Shown here: piece by piece, positions 27,676 to 36,316 of the stretch
How positions within the stretch are numbered: the first letter of the stretch is position 1
Layout: every line of letters begins with the position of its first letter
DNA from: Mesorhizobium sp. M7A.F.Ca.US.008.03.1.1
Lineage (GTDB): Bacteria; Pseudomonadota; Alphaproteobacteria; Rhizobiales; Rhizobiaceae
NCBI RefSeq assembly: GCF_003997495.1
Contig: NZ_RZRU01000003.1
Span: 186,001-250,000, forward strand
Length of the DNA stretch: 64,000 nucleotides
Reading direction: 5' to 3'
Notes under the pieces: model-generated
Databases searched by the model: none
Told to the model about the DNA's origin: nothing
The model's input: the letters and a program-made list of their open reading frames with translations, nothing else
Translations under genes and position numbers: made by a program

Positions 27676-29268
27676 ATGAATAAGAAGCTGACTTTTGCAG
27701 CCGCGTTGCTGGCTGCAAGCGTCCTGGGCGGCATGGCCAATGCGAAAACTCTGGTCTACTGCGCGGAAGCTTCGCCGGAAGGTTTCGATCCGGCGCCGTA
27801 TACCGCAGGCCAGACGTTCGACGCGTCATCGCGCACCGTCTTCAACCGCCTTGTTGAATTCGATCACGGCAAGACGACGACCTCGCCGGGCCTGGCCGAG
27901 AGCTGGACGATCTCCGACGATGGCAAGGAATATGTCTTCAAGCTGCGCAAGGGCGTCAAGTTCGCCGCGACCGACTATTTCACCCCGACGCGCGACTTCA
28001 ACGCCGACGACGTGGTGTTCTCGTTCGAACGTCAGGTCGACAAGAACGGCCCCTGGTTCCAGTACATTCCGGGCATTGCCTACCAGTATTACAATGACCA
28101 GTTCGGCGACAACATCACTAAGGTCGAGAAGGTCGATGACCTGACGGTGAAGTTCACCCTCAAGGAGCCGGCGATCACCTTCATTCCGACGCTGGGCATG
28201 GATTTCGCCTCGGTCGTCTCCAAGGAATATGCCGACAAGCTGCAGGCCGACAAGACGCCTGAGCTGTTCAACCAGAAGCCGATCGGCACCGGCCCGTTCA
28301 TCTTCGTCGACTACCAGACCGACGCCGCCATCCGCTACAAGGCCAACCCGGACTATTGGGGCGGCAAGCAGAAGATCGACGATCTGGTCTTCGCCATCAC
28401 CACCGATCCGGCGGTGCGCGCGCAGAAGCTCAAGGCCGGCGAATGCAACATCATGTCGTACCCGGCACCGGCCGACATCGCCGGCCTGCAGGCCGATGCG
28501 AACCTGAAGGTCGAGGAGCAGGAAGGCCTCAATGTAGGCGCGCTGATGTACAACACCCAGCAAAAGCCGTTCGACGACGTGCGCGTCCGCAAGGCGCTCA
28601 ACATGGCCATCAACAAGAAGGCGATCATCGACGCCGTCTTCCAGGGCGCCGGCCAGGTGGCGATCAATCCGATCCCGCCGACCATGTGGTCCTACAACAA
28701 GGAAGTGAAGGACGATCCCTACGATCCGGATGCAGCCAAGAAGCTGCTTGAAGAGGCCGGCGTCAAGGACCTCAAGATGAACGTCTGGGCCATGCCGGTG
28801 TCGCGCCCGTACATGCCGAATGCGCGCCGCACCGCCGAGCTGATCCAGGCGGACTTCGCCAAGGTCGGCGTCACCGTCGAGATCGTCAGCTACGATTGGG
28901 GTGAATACCTCAAGCGCGCTTCCGCGGTCGATCACGACGGCGCCGTCATCGTCGGCTGGACTGGCGACAATGGCGATCCAGACAACTTCCTCGGCGTGCT
29001 CCTGAGCTGCGCTTCCGTCGGTTCGAACAACCGCGCGGAATGGTGCAACAAGGACTTCGATGCGCTCATCAACAAGGCCAAGACCGTTTCGGACCAGGCC
29101 GAGCGCACCAAGCTCTATGAACAGGCACAGGTCATCTTCAAGGAACAGGCACCCTGGGCGACGCTCGCTCACTCCAAGGTGTTCATGCCGATGCAGAAGA
29201 CCGTCACCGGCTTTGCGATGGATCCGCTCGGTATCCATCGCTTCGACGGCGTCGATATCGCCGAATAA
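27676..29268 (+). CDS. dppA: Dipeptide ABC transporter, periplasmic substrate-binding protein
   Basis: 530 aa with a cleavable Sec signal (MNKKLTFAAALLAASVLGG, cleavage near ANA-KT). The mature start KTLVYCAEASPEGFDP closely follows the E. coli DppA pattern, and the SBP family 5 fold covers the full length. It captures dipeptides (in related bacteria also haem or aminolevulinate) in the periplasm. AGGGAG precedes the ATG. First gene of dppABCDF; a hairpin follows. Confidence 0.93.
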   Translation: MNKKLTFAAALLAASVLGGMANAKTLVYCAEASPEGFDPAPYTAGQTFDASSRTVFNRLVEFDHGKTTTSPGLAESWTISDDGKEYVFKLRKGVKFAATDYFTPTRDFNADDVVFSFERQVDKNGPWFQYIPGIAYQYYNDQFGDNITKVEKVDDLTVKFTLKEPAITFIPTLGMDFASVVSKEYADKLQADKTPELFNQKPIGTGPFIFVDYQTDAAIRYKANPDYWGGKQKIDDLVFAITTDPAVRAQKLKAGECNIMSYPAPADIAGLQADANLKVEEQEGLNVGALMYNTQQKPFDDVRVRKALNMAINKKAIIDAVFQGAGQVAINPIPPTMWSYNKEVKDDPYDPDAAKKLLEEAGVKDLKMNVWAMPVSRPYMPNARRTAELIQADFAKVGVTVEIVSYDWGEYLKRASAVDHDGAVIVGWTGDNGDPDNFLGVLLSCASVGSNNRAEWCNKDFDALINKAKTVSDQAERTKLYEQAQVIFKEQAPWATLAHSKVFMPMQKTVTGFAMDPLGIHRFDGVDIAE

Positions 29269-29279
29269 GGTTGCGAAAC

Positions 29280-29307
29280 GGGGGCGTCGCCATGTGGTGA
29301 CGCCCCC
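29280..29307 (+). terminator. Hairpin between dppA and dppB (attenuator-like)
   Basis: A 12-bp stem with one mismatch (GGGGGCGTCGCC / GGTGACGCCCCC) and an ATGT loop in the 50-base gap. There is no T-tract, so it more probably stabilises the dppA mRNA or partly terminates than ends the operon. Confidence 0.6.
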
Positions 29308-29318
29308 ACTCGCCCGCC

Positions 29319-30326
29319 ATGCTGCGTTATATCCTCGGCAAGCTCGCCCTCATCATCCCGACCTTCATCGGGATAACCATCCTCGCCTTTGGCTTCGTGC
29401 GCATCCTGCCCGGTGATCCGGTGCTGGTGCTTGCGGGCGAACGCGGCCTGTCGCCCGAACGCCACACGGCGCTCATGCACCAGTTCGGTTTCGACCTGCC
29501 GATCTGGCAACAATATCTGACCTATCTGACCAACATCCTGAGCGGTGATTTCGGCACCTCGTTTTCCACCAAGACACCGGTGTTCAAGGATTTCCTGGTG
29601 CGCTTCCCGGCAACGGTCGAGCTCGCCATCTTCGCCATGATCTTTGCCGTTGTCCTGGGTGTCGCCGCCGGCATTTTCGCTGCCATCCGCCGCGGTTCCT
29701 GGTTCGATCAGCTGACCATGGGCACGGCGCTGGCAGGCTATTCCATGCCGATCTTCTGGTGGGGTCTGCTGCTGATCATCGTGTTTTCCGGCACGCTGCA
29801 CTGGACGCCGGTTTCCGGACGCATCGACCTTCTCTATTTCTTCAAGCCGGTGACCGGCTTCATGACCATCGATTCGCTGATCTCCGGGCAGAAGGGCGCC
29901 TTCCGTTCGGCGCTGTCGCACCTGATCTTGCCGACCATCGTGCTCGGCACCATACCGCTCGCAGTCATCGCCAGGCAGACGCGCTCGGCCATGCTCGAAG
30001 TGCTCGGCGAAGACTATGTTCGCACCGCGCGCGCCAAGGGCCTGACCCCGTTCCGGGTCGTCGGGCTGCATGCCTTCCGCAATGCACTGATCCCGGTCGT
30101 CACCACCATCGGCCTGCAGGTCGGCACTCTGTTGACCGGCGCCATCCTGACCGAGAGCATCTTCTCGTGGCCCGGCATCGGCAAATGGATGATCGACGCC
30201 ATTTCCAAGCGCGACTATTTCACCGTGCAGGGCGGGTTGCTTTTGATCGCGTTGATCGTCATGTCGGTGAACCTGATCGTCGACGTGCTCTACGCCGTCA
30301 TCAATCCACGCATCCGGGCCAACTGA
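29319..30326 (+). CDS. dppB: Dipeptide ABC transporter permease
   Basis: 335 aa, six hydrophobic segments, starting MLRYILGKLALIIPTFIGIT as typical DppB. The cytoplasmic EAA-type loop (DYVRTARAKGLTPFRVVGLHAFRNAL) near residue 225 contacts the ATPases. It forms the membrane channel with DppC. No strong ribosome site is visible; translation may depend on readthrough of the preceding hairpin. Confidence 0.94.
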   Translation: MLRYILGKLALIIPTFIGITILAFGFVRILPGDPVLVLAGERGLSPERHTALMHQFGFDLPIWQQYLTYLTNILSGDFGTSFSTKTPVFKDFLVRFPATVELAIFAMIFAVVLGVAAGIFAAIRRGSWFDQLTMGTALAGYSMPIFWWGLLLIIVFSGTLHWTPVSGRIDLLYFFKPVTGFMTIDSLISGQKGAFRSALSHLILPTIVLGTIPLAVIARQTRSAMLEVLGEDYVRTARAKGLTPFRVVGLHAFRNALIPVVTTIGLQVGTLLTGAILTESIFSWPGIGKWMIDAISKRDYFTVQGGLLLIALIVMSVNLIVDVLYAVINPRIRAN

Positions 30327-30327
30327 C

Positions 30328-31251
30328 ATGAGCAACGAAGGCCCAGCCACCATCGAAGCCGCGACCGTCGTCAAGCCGCAGGACGCAAGGCTGCAGATGT
30401 TCGGCGAGTTCTGGCATTACTTCTCCGTCAACAAGGGCGCGGTGATCGGCCTCTTCGTCTTCGCGCTGCTGATCCTGATCGCCATCTTCGCGCCGCTGCT
30501 GGCGCCGCATTCGCCGGACGATCAGTTCCGCGATTTCTTCCTGACGCCGCCGGCCTGGCAGGAAGGCGGCAACGCGCAGTTCCTGCTCGGCACCGACGCC
30601 GTCGGGCGCGATATGCTGTCGCGGCTGATCTACGGCTCGCGTTTCTCGCTCGCCATCGGCTTCGTCGTCGTCACGTCAGCGCTGATCTCCGGCGTCATCC
30701 TCGGCCTGCTCGCCGGCTACTGCCGCGGCTGGGTCGACACGCTGATCATGCGCATCATGGACATCATCCTGGCCTTCCCGTCGCTGCTGCTGGCCCTGGT
30801 GCTGGTCGCGGTGCTTGGCCCCGGCCTCGTCAACGCCATGATCGCCATCGCCTTCGTGCTGCAGCCGCATTTCGCCCGCCTCACCCGCGCCGCCGTGATG
30901 GCCGAGAAGACCCGCGAATATGTCGTCTCGGCCAAGGTCGCCGGGGCCAGCCATCTCAGGCTGATGCTGGTCACCATCCTGCCCAATTGCATCGCGCCGC
31001 TGATCGTGCAGGCGACGCTGTCCTTCTCCAACGCCATTCTTGAGGCAGCCGCCCTCGGCTTCCTCGGCATGGGCGCACAGCCGCCGACGCCCGAATGGGG
31101 CACCATGCTGGCCGAAGCGCGCGAGTTCATCCTGCGCGCCTGGTGGGTGGTGACCTTCCCCGGTCTCGCCATCCTGATCACCGTCTTCGCCATCAACCTG
31201 ATCGGCGACGGCTTGCGCGACGCGCTCGACCCCAAGCTGAAGAGGTCGTGA
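30328..31251 (+). CDS. dppC: Dipeptide ABC transporter permease
   Basis: 307 aa inner-membrane protein, six hydrophobic segments after a cytoplasmic N-terminus of about 35 residues. Family motifs are LLGTDAVGRDMLSRLIYGSR near residue 90 and the EAA loop near 190-205. One base separates it from the dppB stop and two bases from the dppD start. It pairs with DppB. Confidence 0.94.
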   Translation: MSNEGPATIEAATVVKPQDARLQMFGEFWHYFSVNKGAVIGLFVFALLILIAIFAPLLAPHSPDDQFRDFFLTPPAWQEGGNAQFLLGTDAVGRDMLSRLIYGSRFSLAIGFVVVTSALISGVILGLLAGYCRGWVDTLIMRIMDIILAFPSLLLALVLVAVLGPGLVNAMIAIAFVLQPHFARLTRAAVMAEKTREYVVSAKVAGASHLRLMLVTILPNCIAPLIVQATLSFSNAILEAAALGFLGMGAQPPTPEWGTMLAEAREFILRAWWVVTFPGLAILITVFAINLIGDGLRDALDPKLKRS

Positions 31252-31253
31252 GC

Positions 31254-32122
31254 ATGTCTCTGCTCGAGATCAAGAACCTCACCGTTTCCTTCGACACCGC
31301 GGCCGGACCGTTCATGGCCGTGCAAGGCATCGACCTGTCGGTCGAGCCGCGCGAAGTGCTGGCGATCGTCGGCGAGTCCGGCTCCGGCAAGTCGGTGGCG
31401 ATGCTGGCGGTGATGGGCCTGTTGCCCAACACGGCAACGGTCAAGGCGGACCGCATGGCCTTCGACGGCGTCGATCTCTTGAAGCTCAGCCCGTCCGAAC
31501 GCCGCAAGATCGTCGGCAAGGACATCTCGATGATCTTCCAGGAGCCGGTCGCCAGCCTCAACCCGTGCTTCAACGTCGGCTTCCAGATCGAGGAGGTGCT
31601 GCGCTTCCACATGGGCATGGATCGCGCCCAGCGCCGGGCTCGCGCCATCGAATTGATGAAGCTGGTCGGCATTGCCGATCCGGAAGAACGGCTGGGCTCG
31701 TTTCCGCACCAGATGTCGGGCGGTCAGTGCCAGCGCGTCATGATCGCCATCGCCATCGCCTGCAATCCGAAACTGCTGATCGCCGACGAGCCGACGACGG
31801 CGCTCGACGTCACCATCCAGAAGCAGATCCTCGATCTGCTGGTTTCGCTGCAGGCCAAATACGGCATGGGCCTGATCATGATCACCCACAATATGGGCGT
31901 GGTGGCAGAGACCGCCGACCGCGTCATCGTCCAGTACAAGGGCCGCAAGATGGAAGAGGCCGACGTGCTGTCGCTGTTCGAGTCGCCGAAGAGCAACTAC
32001 ACGCGCGCGCTGTTGTCGGCGCTGCCGGAGAACGCCGTCGGCGACCGGCTGCCGACCGTGTCCGACATGCTGTTCGAGCCGGCGCCCCCAGCTGGAAACA
32101 AAGCCGCAGCGGGAGCCGCCTG

Positions 32123-32123
<1 letters not shown>
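31254..32123 (+). CDS. dppD: Dipeptide ABC transporter ATP-binding protein
   Basis: 289 aa ATPase. Walker [10 protein letters not shown] near residue 38, Q-loop MIFQEP near 95, signature MSGGQCQR near 157, and Walker [13 protein letters not shown] near 178. The C-terminal oligopeptide-transporter extension carries no [4Fe-4S] cysteine cluster that I can see. The stop overlaps the dppF start (TGATG). Confidence 0.94.
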
Positions 32124-32953
<830 letters not shown>

Positions 32954-32993
32954 AGGCAAAACCCAAATTACTCTGAACGACCGGGTTTTGCCT
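32954..32993 (+). terminator. Long hairpin at the end of the dpp operon
   Basis: A perfect 11-bp stem (AGGCAAAACCC / GGGTTTTGCCT) with an 18-base loop, starting right at the dppF stop. No T-tract follows, so it is a probable but not classical terminator. It also marks the left border of the low-GC island. Confidence 0.6.
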
Positions 32994-33331
32994 AAAGACG
33001 ACTTACGTCTGCCACGACCTGGACGACCGCTTTGCGCCTCATGTGGGCCATCCAGGTTATCATTATACTGCATGAAGGCAGACATCGTTAACGATCATTG
33101 AGAATACTGCAGCTGCGTTAGATGAGGCCGTCGGAACAACGATGTGACGAGGGGCCAAGCCGTGTCGGAATTTCTAACAAAACTGGGCTATTTGCGATTT
33201 TCATTGACGTAGTCGTATACGAAGATTTGATGTGGTTATGGCCGCATAAGGGCGCTTGATCGCTGTCGTTCGCGAGGCTGAAACGGCTGCGGGGATACGC
33301 GCGCGTAACTAAATAAAAGGGGAGAGATGGC
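32994..33331. other. Low-GC spacer at the left edge of the defence-like island
   Basis: About 340 bases with no recognisable gene, clearly poorer in G+C than the dpp genes (for example 33060-33120 and 33165-33240). It probably holds the methyltransferase promoter. I found no integrase, tRNA or direct-repeat attachment site. Confidence 0.5.
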
Positions 33332-34597
33332 ATGTATGTCGCGTTCGATGAATGGACACAGGGCAGATCGATCGCCTCGCTCGGCACCAACGCCGGCGCC
33401 GACGAACTGCCGTTCCAATCTTGGCGTAGTTTCAAGGAGGCCTATGCGCCTGAGCTGGTGGAACGCGCCGTTCGGGAGAGCGCGATTCCGGTTCGACGTG
33501 CCTTGGATCCATTTGGCGGTTCGGGAACGACTGCGTTCGCCTGTCAATTTCTAGGTGTTCTGCCGACAACGGTCGAAGTCAATCCGTTCCTCGCCGATCT
33601 GATCGAAGCGAAGCTGAGCCAGTATGACGCCGATGCGCTTGCGCGCGATCTCGGGCTGATCGCCTTGCGCGCGGCGAACGAAGAAGGAGCTCTAAACCGT
33701 TTAGCCGTACTGCCACCGACATTCGTCGAGCCCGGGATAAAGGATCGCTGGATATTCGACTGCGGGATCGCGACGCGCATCGCCGCGTTCCTGGAGGCCA
33801 TCGAGAGCTTGCCGAATGACAGGCATCGTCGATTGTTCAAGGTGCTGCTTGGCGGCATCCTGATCGATGTGAGCAATGTCGTCGTTAGCGGCAAGGGGCG
33901 CCGCTATCGCCGTGGCTGGCAAGATCGTACGCGCGCGCCAGGGAGTGTCGATGAGGCGTTCTTCACCTCAGCGCGTAACGCAATCGGTGACATTCACCGT
34001 TACGCCAATCGCCGGGAACTGGGCTATGAACTGATCCGCGGCGACGCGCGATGCGTGATCGACAAGGGTCGCTGGGACCTAGCGCTGTTTTCGCCGCCCT
34101 ACCCAAATTCGTTTGACTACACCGACGTGTACAATGTCGAGCTATGGATGCTTGGCTATCTCAATTCCTCCACCGCCAACCGACTGTTGCGCGAGGCGAC
34201 GCTTAGCTCGCATGTTCAGATTTCCCGTTCGTTTGCGCCGCCGCCGCCAGGTTCGGACCAGCTCGATGAAGTCATGGCCAATTTGATCGAAGCTCGTTCA
34301 AAGCTATGGGACGCGCGTATCCCGGATATGGTGGGGGCCTATTTCGCGGACCTCATGGCGATTATTCGGCAGATCGGACGCGGTCTCACGCGAGGTGGCT
34401 CGCTCTGGCTGGTGGTCGGAGACAGCCAGTATGCCGGTATCCCGATCGCTGCAGCCGAAATCATCGGCGCGCTGGCCGAGCGCGACAAGTGGGTGCTTCG
34501 GGGTTATGAGCCGTTCCGGTCTATGCGGCTGTCGGCGCAACAGGGCGGACGGCCCGAGCTGGCTGAAACGCTGATCATGCTTGAGCGCGCCGTCTAA
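33332..34597 (+). CDS. Site-specific DNA methyltransferase (N4-cytosine/N6-adenine type)
   Basis: 421 aa. The SAM-binding motif I, DPFGGSGTT, is at residues 59-67, followed by VEVNPF. The catalytic motif IV is SPPY at 254-257, continuing PNSFDYTDVYN. SPPY is more usual in N4-cytosine enzymes, but adenine methylation is not excluded. The PFQSWRSFKEAYAPELV segment before motif I is common in methylases of restriction and defence loci. AGGGGAGAG lies five bases before the ATG. The stop overlaps the stop of the convergent nuclease gene, so the four genes form one compact block. Target sequence unknown. Confidence 0.88.
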   Translation: MYVAFDEWTQGRSIASLGTNAGADELPFQSWRSFKEAYAPELVERAVRESAIPVRRALDPFGGSGTTAFACQFLGVLPTTVEVNPFLADLIEAKLSQYDADALARDLGLIALRAANEEGALNRLAVLPPTFVEPGIKDRWIFDCGIATRIAAFLEAIESLPNDRHRRLFKVLLGGILIDVSNVVVSGKGRRYRRGWQDRTRAPGSVDEAFFTSARNAIGDIHRYANRRELGYELIRGDARCVIDKGRWDLALFSPPYPNSFDYTDVYNVELWMLGYLNSSTANRLLREATLSSHVQISRSFAPPPPGSDQLDEVMANLIEARSKLWDARIPDMVGAYFADLMAIIRQIGRGLTRGGSLWLVVGDSQYAGIPIAAAEIIGALAERDKWVLRGYEPFRSMRLSAQQGGRPELAETLIMLERAV

Positions 34598-35682
34598 CCC
34601 TTGGCCGCTGCGCGCGCAGTGCGAAGCTGCTTTGATGTCGCGTACACGAACCAACGCCGCAGATGCACTTCGAGGGTTTTCGCCAATCTGCGCACATGCT
34701 TGAAACAAATAGCGTCTCCGGCGTCGTCGCAGCGCATGTCGAAGCAGACCAGCGCCCCCCATTTTGCTCCTTTGCTATCACGATAGGCAGCGGCCTGTTC
34801 GACTCCGGAGCGAATCCAGTCGCTGGTGTACTTCTTGGTCACTGCACTACCGCCTTGGCCGTAGGTTCGCAGCACCTTGAGCTCTATGATGCCGTGTTGC
34901 GTCACCTTTGATCGATCGATGGGGTCGTTCTCGATGATTTCGATATCGAGACGACCTTCGGGCATGCTCTGTTCGCTGCGCACCGTGCAGGTTGGGAAGG
35001 CGGCGTTGAGCGCAATCTCGAGGTAGGTCTGGACCCGGTCCTCGGCGTCCTGAAACGGAAACCACTTGTCCCGATTATACCAGAGCTTAACTGACTTGGG
35101 TTGCGCGTCTGGCGTGACCATCTTTTCAGAATGAGTGGTCTCAATTGCTGCGGTCACCGCGTCAATAGTCACCTCGGTACTAGCCATCGGCAAATCTTCG
35201 AAACTGGCAAGATCGGCCAATCCGCCGGGATAGTATCGAATATGCAGTTCGGGGTGGCGCGGATCGAAGATCATCGCAGGCACGACGCCCAAGCCCAGCG
35301 TGTCGGTTATGAAAGTAAACAGGTCATCGTCGTCGGCATGGATGGCCGGAATGAAATGTCCCGAGCCTGGGCCGGCGCCGACGAACCAGAGCTTGCCGTT
35401 GATCTCGTGCAGGCCGTTATCTAGGCGAGGAACGCGCTTGGGCGAATAGGGCAGGGCAGCGTCAGGCGGCGACGGCATCAGCAAAAAAACCGCCGCGAGA
35501 TCTGGCTCGACCGTGTCGCCGCGCACGGCCAAGCGCCGGCGAATCAGCTTGGCAATGGATGAGCGGAAGCGGATGTCCGCTGGGAGGCCAGCATCGGCGC
35601 CGAGGCCGGCGTCGGCCAGTGCCGTCACGCGAAGATTGGCGTTCTTCCAAGGACCGAGGGCGGCCTCTTCATCGTTCGCCAT
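34594..35682 (-). CDS. PD-(D/E)XK nuclease-like protein, probable effector
   Basis: 362 aa, soluble. The C-terminal part (about 215-335) has the order expected of a restriction-endonuclease-like fold: a helix with Glu near 222, GRLDIEI with Asp246, IIELKV with Glu267 and Lys269, then SGVEQAAAY with Gln296. The N-terminal 200 residues match nothing I recognise and may sense or bind a partner. The start overlaps the preceding gene by 14 bases. Third gene of the ATPase operon. Nuclease activity is inferred from the motif order. Confidence 0.7.
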   Translation of the reverse strand: MANDEEAALGPWKNANLRVTALADAGLGADAGLPADIRFRSSIAKLIRRRLAVRGDTVEPDLAAVFLLMPSPPDAALPYSPKRVPRLDNGLHEINGKLWFVGAGPGSGHFIPAIHADDDDLFTFITDTLGLGVVPAMIFDPRHPELHIRYYPGGLADLASFEDLPMASTEVTIDAVTAAIETTHSEKMVTPDAQPKSVKLWYNRDKWFPFQDAEDRVQTYLEIALNAAFPTCTVRSEQSMPEGRLDIEIIENDPIDRSKVTQHGIIELKVLRTYGQGGSAVTKKYTSDWIRSGVEQAAAYRDSKGAKWGALVCFDMRCDDAGDAICFKHVRRLAKTLEVHLRRWFVYATSKQLRTARAAAKG

Positions 35683-36316
35683 TGATCCTCCGATGAAGGT
35701 GGCGGACGTAAAGGTGCAGCTTCTCGCCGGGGGTGGCGTTACCGCCTTGAATCACCCGATCGAACTTGTCAGCGGCATTCGCGCTATAGTTGCGATCTCG
35801 CCAGTCGGCGAAATCGATCACATTGTCGATCGTGATCATAGGGTCGGAATAGGTTGCGTCTTCGCTCATGGCCCGATCGAGTTCGACGTCGCTCAACGCC
35901 GACAGCGCATAGCCGAGCTCGGCGATGAAACTCCCTAGCTGTCGCTCCTCTGGAAAATCGCCCAAGGCTCCCAGGATCGGATCGGCGAACTTTCGATTGA
36001 GCCGATATGCACCTTCTAGCCGCCAGCGGCGGGCTTCGTCTTGAACATGGCCGACGCCCGAGATCACCACCACCCCTTGGCCAACGAGCCGATCAAGGTC
36101 CTGTTGGAGATCGGGATAGAAGGGTCCACCGCGCCGCTTGAGGACCTTGCCATTCAGGACCGGCATGTCCCAAACTGGGGCCAACACGTTGGACAGGTAG
36201 GCGAAGCCGTGCAGCCGCAGGATGTTGAGCGGCACCAGGCCTGCGTCTTCCGCCGCGCCGAGCAGCATGACCACACGCACCTGGCGTCGCAGGACGTCGA
36301 CCTTTGCCGTGCTCAT
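35669..36316 (-). CDS. Small middle component of an ABC-three-component-like system
   Basis: 215 aa, soluble and mostly helical. It contains AEDAGLVPLNILRLHGFAYL near residue 20 and a region rich in Asp/Leu around 75-90 that could be a winged helix. Its place between an SMC-like ATPase and an effector gene, and its size, match the middle components of ABC-3C/Lamassu-like modules. ATGA overlap with the ATPase gene and a 14-base overlap with the nuclease gene imply tight coupling. No catalytic motif seen. Confidence 0.65.
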   Translation of the reverse strand: MSTAKVDVLRRQVRVVMLLGAAEDAGLVPLNILRLHGFAYLSNVLAPVWDMPVLNGKVLKRRGGPFYPDLQQDLDRLVGQGVVVISGVGHVQDEARRWRLEGAYRLNRKFADPILGALGDFPEERQLGSFIAELGYALSALSDVELDRAMSEDATYSDPMITIDNVIDFADWRDRNYSANAADKFDRVIQGGNATPGEKLHLYVRHLHRRINGER

